From contig CAZONI010000082.1 in assembly GCA_964581175.1 (NCBI GenBank), positions 1-15,494 of the forward strand: DNA of 15,494 nt, given 5' to 3'. The notes beneath the pieces were generated by a model. That model made no database searches. It was not told the DNA's origin and saw only the letters and a list, made by a program, of their open reading frames with translations. The position numbers and the translations under genes are program-made. Origin of the DNA: B46-G9 sp964581175 (lineage in GTDB: Bacteria > Desulfobacterota > DSM-4660 > Desulfatiglandales > Desulfatiglandaceae). Position 1 is the stretch's first letter; each line of letters opens with the position of its first letter. Below are positions 5,749 to 12,300 of the stretch, in pieces.

Positions 5749-6696
5749 TCAGACATGATTTCGAAGCTTGAGTTCCGATGGATGGGGGGAGAGGTAGACC
5801 TGGCCTTGAAGATAGGGCTGCTTATATTTCCTGACGTAGTGTTTGAGGAGGGTTATGGGAACGATGAGGGGCAGCAGTTCATCGTGATAGGCATTTATCA
5901 CTTCAAGAAGTTCCTGCTTTTCGTCCGCCGCGAGCTGTTGCTTGAAATAGCCCATCATGTGCTGGAGGACGTTGGTGTGCTTCTTGACGGTGGCCAGCAA
6001 ACGCAACGCCTCCATGAGCAGGGATTCATAGCGGGTATAGACCTCGTCTAACCTTAACCCTTTGGCCTGGGCCACCAGCCTTCCCATTTCCCGGTAATTT
6101 CTCGTGCCGTGGGACAGGATGAGTAACTTGTGAGCGGTGTGAAAGGCCAAGAGGCTTCCTATGCTTTTTCGCCCGGCTTGGGTACGCCGCCACCGTTCGA
6201 GGGTAAAGATGCGTTCAATAAAATTTTCCCTCAAACGGGGATCGTGAAGTCTTCCCTCCTCTTCCACGGGGATGAGCGGGAAGTGCTCCATGAATGCACG
6301 GGCAAAGAGCCCCACTCCTTTTTTGACCGGCATGCCGCTCTCAGGGGATATCTTCACTCGTTCCATACCGCTGCTGGGCGACTTGCTCTTGAAAATGAAT
6401 CCGCAGAGGTTTTCCCCTTCCAGTTCTCTTACCCTTTGCCGGGCCCAGGTGACGAGAATGTCCGTCATATCTGTCTTTGTTTTGACCGTGATGAGACGAG
6501 GAGAACCGGGGTCACCCACAAGCCGCATGGGTTCACGGGGCACGCCCAGACCTGCCTCGGTTTCCGGACAAACAGGGACAAATTCCACGTATCGGGCCAG
6601 CGTGTCCGTCACATACCGGTCATGGGCATGCCCGCCGTCATACCTTACCGGCTCGCCCATGAGACAGGTGCTGACGCCGATTCGTATCTTTTCCAT
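5749..6696 (-). CDS. DUF523-DUF1722 protein (YbgA/TudS-like)
   Basis: 315 residues, two domains. Residues 1-150 are DUF523, with S-T-C-L-M-G-E-P-V-R-Y-D-G (Cys11), V-C-P-E-T-E-A-G-L-G-V-P-R (Cys43) and L-C-G-F-I-F-K-S-K-S-P-S-S-G (Cys98). In stand-alone DUF523 proteins (TudS, thiouracil desulfidase) three such cysteines hold a [4Fe-4S] cluster that removes sulfur from thiolated uracil. Residues about 190-310 are DUF1722, with H-K-L-L-I-L-S-H and L-x-x-H-M-M-G-Y-F-K. In E. coli the equivalent gene (ybgA) sits next to phr, and related genes cluster with lipocalins elsewhere. Here photolyase and lipocalin lie 3.5 kb away across the island. The ribosome site is TAAGGAGA before the ATG. The desulfidase activity is inferred, not proven for two-domain members. 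Confidence 0.88.
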   Translation of the reverse strand: MEKIRIGVSTCLMGEPVRYDGGHAHDRYVTDTLARYVEFVPVCPETEAGLGVPREPMRLVGDPGSPRLITVKTKTDMTDILVTWARQRVRELEGENLCGFIFKSKSPSSGMERVKISPESGMPVKKGVGLFARAFMEHFPLIPVEEEGRLHDPRLRENFIERIFTLERWRRTQAGRKSIGSLLAFHTAHKLLILSHGTRNYREMGRLVAQAKGLRLDEVYTRYESLLMEALRLLATVKKHTNVLQHMMGYFKQQLAADEKQELLEVINAYHDELLPLIVPITLLKHYVRKYKQPYLQGQVYLSPHPSELKLRNHV

Positions 6697-7040
6697 GAAA
6701 CGGTCTCCTTAGTCCGGGTAGGTTCCACTGATCCGGGGTCTAGCAAGGTGAGTATCATATGAATCGCGACGCCCAGGGAAGAAGAGGCTTCTTCCTTGAT
6801 CCTCCCTCTAGAGTTCACTCCGTGCCTCTCGCTCTGCGGGGAAAGACTCACTGATTTCTTAAAGCGATCATACAAAAAGACACCCTTCGGGACAATCGAA
6901 AAGCGCCAGGAGCATTCGTTGAAGGGCTTCCTGCCTGCCGGTCGGTTCAGGGTGTTACTATGCCTTTTGCGTAGGAATCTCGTGAGAAGGAACAACCGTG
7001 CACAATCACTTTGCGGGTATGCGCCCGGCCGCGGTTCCCA
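6697..7040. other. intergenic leader of the DUF523-DUF1722 gene
   Basis: 344 bases between two minus-strand genes, with no convincing coding. A minus-strand frame from 6995 to 6645 has a composition unlike its neighbours and overlaps the real gene start, so it is not called. The stretch probably holds the promoter for the gene at 5749-6696 and includes the hairpin at 6777-6795. Confidence 0.5.
6777..6795 (-). promoter_or_regulatory. perfect 8-bp hairpin with 3-base loop in the leader
   Basis: GGAAGAAG (6777-6784) pairs perfectly with CTTCTTCC (6788-6795) around AGG, about 80 bases upstream of the DUF523-DUF1722 start. No T tract follows on the minus strand, so it is not a simple terminator. 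It could be an operator or an mRNA leader structure. Confidence 0.4.
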
Positions 7041-9503
7041 TCAGAAATAGGAGTGGATATTCTTGATCCTGGCGGCCATGTCGGTGAGTTGGGCGGTCAT
7101 GGCTTCCAGGAAGGTTTTGGTGTCCGGGATCTTTTCCAGGTCGACCCTGACCAATACCCCGGCCACCTTGATGTCCACGGGGACCCCGGCAACGTCCAGG
7201 GGTTCAAGGTGCAAGAGCTTCATGCTCCGGCGCAAGGCGAGTTTCCCGGCCGACTCTTCCGTCATGGGAAGCAGCGCCATTACCCGGCTTCTTCCGATCT
7301 GGCCGAGGACGTCCGTTTCCCGGAAGATCGCCGCGAGCTTCTGCATGACTGCATCTATGAGAGATTGGCGGTTCACGAGTTCCAGCCCTTTCTCTGCCCG
7401 TGTCCTGGCCTTGACCGGGGAAAAGCCCAAGGCCGCGAATGGTGTGTTATAACGTCTGGAGCGTGCCATTTCCTTTTCCAGGAACAGAAGCAGTTCCTCC
7501 GACTTCAGGATACCCGAAGGCAGGCCCTTTCCGGATTCAAGCTCCTTGATCCGCTGTTTCTGGGCCAGGATCTCCTCGTGAATCTGCCGAAAATCGTTCT
7601 CGTCGATTTCGCCGGCTTCCACCTTTGAGCGGACGGCTTTGAGGATTTCTCCCAACTCCTCTTTTTCACTCACGCTGCGTTCCAGGGTCTGAAGCACGCT
7701 GAGGCGCCTGGCCGGGGATTTGTCAGATTGGGCCCCCTGGCTCTTGAGCCACTCCAGGCGCAGGTTGTCCATCATATTATCCAAGCGCTTGTTCAGTCTT
7801 TCTTCCAATCGCGCCAGGACATCGTCTTTGACGTCCATGCGAGCCAGCTTCTGGACAATATTGGACTTGACGTCCGTCATGACCTTTTGAAGATGTGTCT
7901 CTCCATCACCTTCCTTGCCTTGGGCCAATTCCTCGCCCATCTGGACCCCGAGCCGCTCCACGTAATCCACCAGCAGATCGGAGAGGACATTTTCATCCCC
8001 CGTGCCCTTCCGGATCTCGGCCGCCAGGTAGATAATTTCGGCGGCCTGGGAGGGATTTCGTTTTACCTCTTCGAAGATTTCTTCACCGTCCAGTCCGATC
8101 TGTTCCGAGCTCTCGTGGATGATTTTGGCAAGGCCGTCGCTCTGGAGTTCCCGACCAAGCTCCTGGACAAGCTTCAGGTATTCAGGCAGGGACATACCCT
8201 CCTCCAGAAGTGCCTCCTTGATTTTTGGAAGGAGCCTGCGGAGCTCAGCGGGTTCGGGGACCAGTCGCCGGAGGATCTGTGCCAGCCGGGAGGTTGTTAT
8301 GCGGCCTGCCTGGTATTCTTCCCTGATAAGGGAAAGAAGGACCCGGTCGGCGATCTCGTTGCTCTTCTCCAGGATCTCTTCTTTGTTTTCGTAGCTGATT
8401 CCAAGGGCCTTCTGGGCCTCTATCCCGGCAATGAGCTGATTCTTCATTTCAAAGACGGCGGAGGCCAGGTCGGAGAGTTTTACGTCGCCTTGACCGGCAA
8501 GGTTTTTTTCCACCTCCTGCTCAATGACTTCGAGTTGCCTGTAGAGTATGGCACCATGGCCCACGGGAGCATCCGCCACGACTTGGCCCCCTCCTCCACC
8601 GGATCCCGGCTGGAGGGTTGCGTGGACTTGCGCAGAACCCTTCTGCTCCGCGACATTCTCCGCAGCGATCGAGTTCCCGGGCAGGGCCCCGATCGCAACA
8701 GCTCCGGAGTGATGATCCGGAGCTCCTTTTCTCGAGGGTTCCTGGTTGTTTATCCCTGGAGAAGCGGCGTGCGCTGTCCCGCCACCGGGAGCGCCGTCCC
8801 CTCCGGAAATTCCCCTGAGCACTTTGTGCTCCTCCGCCTGAGCGGGCCCCGCTTTCCCTTTCAGGTCCGCCTCGATCATCTTCCGGGTGAGGCCCGCCGG
8901 GTTCTTCACGAGGTTCTCGATATTGAGCGTCTTGATGAACTCCTCAGTCAGCACGCTTTCCAGAAGGGCCTCGATGAACATCCTCTTGGACTTGAAGTGG
9001 TCTTCCTCCATCATCGACGGCGTAACCTTTTTGAGGGCCTCCTTGGAGACCACTTCGTCATCCTCCGTGACCTTTTTGTAGAAGACATGATTGATCTTCA
9101 TGTAATCGACACCCTTTTCTGCCAGGGCAGCCTTCATGGCGTCCGCATTGGGGTATCTGCTCAGAGAGGAGGCGATCTCCAGGAAAATGCGGATGTCATT
9201 TTTGTCCACCCCCTTTTCAAAGGAGATAGACTGGATGTCCGCCTTCTTGAAGTGAGAGACGATACGACCCACGTTCACGCGCGGGTCGAGAGGTTCCTCG
9301 TCGATGAAAAACTGTCCCTGGGTGAAGATGAAAACGAGGGGCGAAATGTGCTCCAGCAGAGGCTCCAGTGTCTGGTAGACCACATCGATGGACTGGCCAA
9401 TATAAGGATGGGACGTGTCGTACATGGTAGCGCGGTTGAAGAGCAGGGCAATATTCCGCCCGAACTGCATTAATTGGTTCTTAATGGGCCGTGGCGCTGA
9501 CAT
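7041..9503 (-). CDS. large helical signalling protein with degenerate GGDEF-like C-terminus
   Basis: 820 residues, no signal or membrane segment. Residues 1-170 resemble the N-terminal helical/beta region seen in some HD-type signalling proteins (L-F-N-R-A-T-M-Y-D-T-S-H-P, then F-I-F-T-Q-G-Q-F-F-I-D-E-E-P-L). Residues about 225-315 are a low-complexity Gly/Ala/Pro linker. About 330-660 is charged helix and coiled coil. From about 670 the pattern L-L-L-F-L-E-K-E-M-A-R-S-R-R-Y-N-T-P-F-A-A-L and the later F-R-E-T-D-V-L-G-Q-I-G-R-S-R-V-M-A-L-L-P fit a diguanylate-cyclase fold. In the latter, I-G-R-S-R stands where G-G-D/E-E-F should be, so cyclase activity is unlikely. The start lies inside the kinase 3' end (23-base overlap), marking it as a probable partner or substrate of that kinase. 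Confidence 0.75.
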   Translation of the reverse strand: MSAPRPIKNQLMQFGRNIALLFNRATMYDTSHPYIGQSIDVVYQTLEPLLEHISPLVFIFTQGQFFIDEEPLDPRVNVGRIVSHFKKADIQSISFEKGVDKNDIRIFLEIASSLSRYPNADAMKAALAEKGVDYMKINHVFYKKVTEDDEVVSKEALKKVTPSMMEEDHFKSKRMFIEALLESVLTEEFIKTLNIENLVKNPAGLTRKMIEADLKGKAGPAQAEEHKVLRGISGGDGAPGGGTAHAASPGINNQEPSRKGAPDHHSGAVAIGALPGNSIAAENVAEQKGSAQVHATLQPGSGGGGGQVVADAPVGHGAILYRQLEVIEQEVEKNLAGQGDVKLSDLASAVFEMKNQLIAGIEAQKALGISYENKEEILEKSNEIADRVLLSLIREEYQAGRITTSRLAQILRRLVPEPAELRRLLPKIKEALLEEGMSLPEYLKLVQELGRELQSDGLAKIIHESSEQIGLDGEEIFEEVKRNPSQAAEIIYLAAEIRKGTGDENVLSDLLVDYVERLGVQMGEELAQGKEGDGETHLQKVMTDVKSNIVQKLARMDVKDDVLARLEERLNKRLDNMMDNLRLEWLKSQGAQSDKSPARRLSVLQTLERSVSEKEELGEILKAVRSKVEAGEIDENDFRQIHEEILAQKQRIKELESGKGLPSGILKSEELLLFLEKEMARSRRYNTPFAALGFSPVKARTRAEKGLELVNRQSLIDAVMQKLAAIFRETDVLGQIGRSRVMALLPMTEESAGKLALRRSMKLLHLEPLDVAGVPVDIKVAGVLVRVDLEKIPDTKTFLEAMTAQLTDMAARIKNIHSYF

Positions 9504-10416
9504 GGTTTCTCCTCGCGGCCGCGTGTTCGAGCCTGTACGTACGATATTCTTCGAGATCCGCCTTGAATTCGCGGGCGGAAGCGTACCGGTCTTCCATATG
9601 AAAGGCGGTTGCCTTTCCTACGATTCGGTCAAGTTTTTTGGTAACGGCCGGGTTCAGCTCGGAGGGCGTACGTGTAAATAAGCGATCTCCCAGGGAAAGT
9701 TTGGCTTTCAGGAGATCTCCGATGTTTTCCACCTTGGGAAAGGGCAGCCGGCTGACCAGCATCTCAAACAGCATTGTGCCGGTGGCATAGATATCGGTCC
9801 TGGAGTCCACAGGGGTGTTTCGAATCTGTTCCGGTGCCATGTAGTTCGGCGTTCCCAGGAGCATGGAGTTGTTCTCGTCAGGTCCCCGGGACACCTTGGC
9901 CAGGCCGAAATCAGTGATGATGGGTCGCTTGGTGTGGGGCTCAATGAGGATGTTGGCCGGCTTAATATCCCGGTGGATGATTTCCTGCCGGTGTGCGTAA
10001 TCGAGAGCGTCGAGGACTTCCATAACAATACGCAGCGTGGCGTCCACGGGGAGAAAGCGCTTGGAAGGAAGTGGGTTTTTAGCTGCCCTCTTAATGTACT
10101 GGGAAAGGGACTTTCCGTTGACGAACTGCATGGTGAAGAAAAGAAATTCGCCCGTGTTTCCAACCTCGTAGATCGGGATGATGTTCGGGTGGGACAAGAT
10201 GGCCGCGGCCTCAGCCTCTTGGCGAAAAAACTCCGCGCTCATTTCATTGATCAGGGACTTCGGGAGTATCTTGACCGCGATCCGGCGTTTCAGGGTCTTC
10301 TGGTAGGCTAAAAAGATCACCGCCATGCCTCCCCTTGCCACTTCCTTAAGGAGAACAGAAGTGCCCACCTCCCGGCCCCACAGGTGTTCCAGTTTTATGG
10401 TTGCAATACTCGCCAT
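9481..10416 (-). CDS. soluble Hanks-type Ser/Thr protein kinase
   Basis: 311 residues with a complete kinase domain and no membrane anchor or extracellular sensor. Seen motifs are the Gly-rich loop V-A-R-G-G-M-A-V-I-F (26-35), the ATP lysine in A-V-K-I-L (Lys49), an alpha-C glutamate near 67-69, H-R-D-I-K-P-A-N-I-L (Asp150), D-F-G-L-A (Asp169), G-T-P-N-Y-M-A-P-E-Q and D-I-Y-A-T-G-T-M-L-F-E-M-L. All catalytic residues are present, so it should be active. It is first in a two-gene operon and its last 23 bases overlap the gene for the 820-residue protein. The ribosome site TAGGAGG lies 12-18 bases before the start codon. A TATAAT box is found further upstream. Without a sensor domain, input probably comes from the partner protein. 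Confidence 0.93.
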   Translation of the reverse strand: MASIATIKLEHLWGREVGTSVLLKEVARGGMAVIFLAYQKTLKRRIAVKILPKSLINEMSAEFFRQEAEAAAILSHPNIIPIYEVGNTGEFLFFTMQFVNGKSLSQYIKRAAKNPLPSKRFLPVDATLRIVMEVLDALDYAHRQEIIHRDIKPANILIEPHTKRPIITDFGLAKVSRGPDENNSMLLGTPNYMAPEQIRNTPVDSRTDIYATGTMLFEMLVSRLPFPKVENIGDLLKAKLSLGDRLFTRTPSELNPAVTKKLDRIVGKATAFHMEDRYASAREFKADLEEYRTYRLEHAAARRNHVSATAH

Positions 10417-10452
10417 TTTCCCGTCGCGCCTCCTAGGGCGCCTTTCTCAAGG

Positions 10453-10458
10453 ATTATA
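10453..10458 (-). promoter_or_regulatory. -10 box of the kinase operon
   Basis: On the minus strand this reads TATAAT, the perfect sigma-70 -10 sequence, 37 bases upstream of the kinase start. The -35 region at the right spacing is poor, so an activator or an alternative -35 use is possible. Confidence 0.4.
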
Positions 10459-10601
10459 CTCGGTATATCGGCAGGATTAGGAAAGAAATTTAGAACTTCC
10501 TCCAGCAAATCGATCGGTGCCTCGCGACTGATAGATTGAATTGTCAGGAACGTGCTTTATTCCTACACCGGGTTAAATACCCCGTCGCTTGCGACGTTGC
10601 G

Positions 10602-10665
10602 GTCATTCCCGCGAGTGGGGGGATCTAGATTCCGGATCAGCCCTGCGGGCTTTCGCCGGAATGAC
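10602..10665. repeat. GTCATTCC...GGAATGAC dispersed repeat element
   Basis: GTCATTCC (10602-10609) and GGAATGAC (10658-10665) form perfect 8-bp inverted termini of a 64-base unit with GC-rich interior including CCCTGCGGGC. Units of this type are dispersed in many proteobacterial genomes as small non-coding palindromic elements. The preceding CCCCGTCGCTTGCGACG may be the remains of a second repeat family. Confidence 0.6.
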
Positions 10666-10783
10666 TAAAAACTATCTTTTGACTGCTTTTTGTCAACCAA
10701 GATATCGGTATTCATTCTAACACTTCGATTTTTATGATTTTTACTGATAGAACAGAATGCTCTGTCATGAAAAGGCTTCCTGT

Positions 10784-10812
10784 TTGCCGGGTGTGCGAGG
10801 TTATGGTACGAT
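10784..10812 (+). promoter_or_regulatory. sigma-70 type promoter for the PPOX gene
   Basis: TTGCCG (10784-10789) and TACGAT (10807-10812) are separated by exactly 17 bases. Transcription would start near 10819, giving a leader of about 30 bases with AAGAAGGA just ahead of ATG 10851. It may also serve the msrA gene 43 bases downstream of the PPOX stop. Confidence 0.55.
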
Positions 10813-10850
10813 AGCGTTGGTGCTGAAAAATTCGGTAAGAAGGATCAACC

Positions 10851-11306
10851 ATGGACAACGACATTCGCGAAAAGGCAAGGGAATTGATAAGGAAGCAGGG
10901 AACGTGCGTGCTGGCCACGTCCGCAAGAAATCACCCGCACTGCTCTCTTATGGCCTACGCCTGTAATGAGACGTGCAGCGAACTGTACATGCTCACGGGC
11001 AGGGGGACCCGAAAATACAAGAACCTGATGGAGAACCCGGCAGTGAGCATATTGATCGACACGAGGGGGTCAACACTTGAAAGCGACCATAAGGGGACGA
11101 CTGCGGTGACCCTTTCAGGGAAGTTTGAACCGGTTATCTCGCGATCAGAAGAGACGGGAATGAGAGAGGGCATCAAAACAAGGCATCCGGGTCTTGGGGA
11201 TCTCCTGGATGATCCCGATACCGAGGTGGTCCGAATCAAGATTGAATCCTTCCTGTTGCTCATGGGGCCGAAAGATGCCCATTATGAAGAGAACGTCACA
11301 TGGTGA
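10851..11306 (+). CDS. PPOX-class FMN-dependent pyridoxamine 5'-phosphate oxidase-like protein
   Basis: A 151-residue split-barrel flavoprotein, cytosolic. The pattern begins with a helix I-R-E-K-A-R-E-L-I-R-K, then G-T-C-V-L-A-T-S, P-H-C-S-L-M-A-Y-A, L-Y-M-L-T-G-R-G-T-R-K-Y-K-N-L, N-P-A-V-S-I-L-I-D-T-R, and a late V-V-R-I-K-I-E. This is the usual strand order of PPOX family members that bind FMN or related flavins at a dimer interface. The substrate is unknown; annotated relatives include general stress and heme-utilisation proteins. It is the first gene after the promoter at 10784 and is followed by the selenoprotein MsrA, which suggests a redox or oxygen-stress role. It differs in sequence from the PPOX tail at the left window edge. 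Confidence 0.85.
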   Translation: MDNDIREKARELIRKQGTCVLATSARNHPHCSLMAYACNETCSELYMLTGRGTRKYKNLMENPAVSILIDTRGSTLESDHKGTTAVTLSGKFEPVISRSEETGMREGIKTRHPGLGDLLDDPDTEVVRIKIESFLLLMGPKDAHYEENVTW

Positions 11307-11349
11307 CGGGAACAAAACCCTTCGCACATGACTGGAATTGAGGAAAGCC

Positions 11350-12123
11350 ATGCGATGCATTGGAAACAATAGAGGACCCATTACCCGGCGGGCTTTTCTC
11401 CGGGTCGCCGGCTTGACTGGGATGGCGCTCTTGGCTACAGACGGCGTCAGCACACTGGTTACGGGCGCACATGCGGCCGGAGATATTCCTCCCATCGACG
11501 AGGCTGCGCCCACGAACACACAAACGGGGACCTTTGCCCTGGGGTGATTCTGGGGAGCTGAATCCCGGTTCGGGATTGTGGAGGGCGTGGTGAGAACCCG
11601 TGTCGGCTATACCGGCGGCACCGTGAAGGATCCGACCTACCATCACCTGGGAGATCACACCGAGAGCGTGCAAATGGATTTTGACCCAGCGGTAGTGAGC
11701 TATGAAGGACTGCTGGAGATTTTCTGGAAGAGTCACCATCCGTCACATCGTTCCTGGTCACGGCAATACCGGTCGGCTGTATTCTACCACAACCGAGAGC
11801 AGATGGAGCAGGCTCTGACCGTGAAAAAGGGCCTGGAAAATCGGCTCGGCCATCGGCTTTTTACCGATATTCTTCAGGCCGGAATTTTCTATCTGGCCCA
11901 GGATTATCACCAGAAATACCTGCTCCGCCGCAACCCCGGTTTGATGAGCGAAATTTCGCGAATGTATCCGCAGGCCAAGGGTTTCATCGATTCGACGGCC
12001 GCCACCCGGGTAAACGGCTACCTCGGCGGCCACGGCAGCGTTGAACAATTAAAGCGGGAAATTGAGGGACTCGGGCTCACGGCGCGCGGGCAAAAGTTGC
12101 TGCTGTCCATGATGAAAAAATAG
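11350..12123 (+). CDS. msrA: Tat-exported peptide-methionine (S)-S-oxide reductase, selenocysteine-containing (UGA at 11545-11547)
   Basis: One frame from ATG 11350 to TAG 12121-12123 is interrupted only by TGA at codon 66. Around it the peptide is T-F-A-L-G-(U)-F-W-G-A-E-S-R-F-G-I-V-E-G-V, the MsrA active site with Sec in place of the catalytic Cys of G-C-F-W-G. Downstream motifs continue without a break: T-R-V-G-Y-T-G-G-T, Y-H-H-L-G-D-H-T-E-S-V, F-D-P and D-Y-H-Q-K-Y-L. The N-terminus has T-R-R-A-F-L-R (12-18), a hydrophobic run and A-H-A (40-42), a Tat signal. AGGA at 11341-11344 fixes the start. The predicted product (257 residues before cleavage) has no Cys after residue 3, so the resolving cysteines of ordinary MsrA are absent. 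It should repair Met-S-sulfoxide in exported proteins. The alternative, a nonsense mutation, is disfavoured by the SECIS hairpin and intact downstream frame. Confidence 0.9.
11545..11577 (+). promoter_or_regulatory. bacterial SECIS element: UGA plus stem-loop
   Basis: After TGA 11545-11547, AATCCC (11561-11566) pairs perfectly with GGGATT (11572-11577) around the loop GGTTC. The first loop G is 20 bases after the UGA, within the range for SelB recognition, and the GGU in the loop echoes the loop of the E. coli fdhF element. This would direct Sec insertion into MsrA. Confidence 0.85.
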
Positions 12124-12300
12124 CTGCAGCGGATTTGAGCAGCACAGATTGGCCCGGTAGGTGATGCTGGAGACTTTGCATTTTGACGATGGCACGAGAA
12201 ATAGAACATTATACGGTTTGGTTGGAGGCTGATTGGAAACGGGAATTCAACACGATCCCCAATAACAGGGGAATAACATAGATATGGAGGAGGCAGCACA

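Larger units (their letters stand above)
10417..10850. other. divergent intergenic region between kinase operon and PPOX gene
   Basis: 434 bases with no supported gene. It contains outward promoters on both sides, a hairpin GTCGC-TT-GCGAC (10584-10595) and a GTCATTCC repeat element (10602-10665), all listed or noted separately. The TTGAC/GTCAA inverted repeat near 10679-10696 is short and may be chance. Confidence 0.5.

Noticed and set aside
7728..9473. 581-codon plus-strand open frame
   Set aside because: It is antisense to the 820-residue coding gene. Long antisense frames are common opposite GC-rich genes, and its composition (many His, Phe, Gln, no domain pattern) is not protein-like.
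11338..11547. Independent 65-70-residue Tat-signal peptide gene
   Set aside because: It ends at the TGA that replaces the MsrA catalytic residue and the frame continues as MsrA. The TTG at 11338 lies before the ribosome site, so ATG 11350 is the start.
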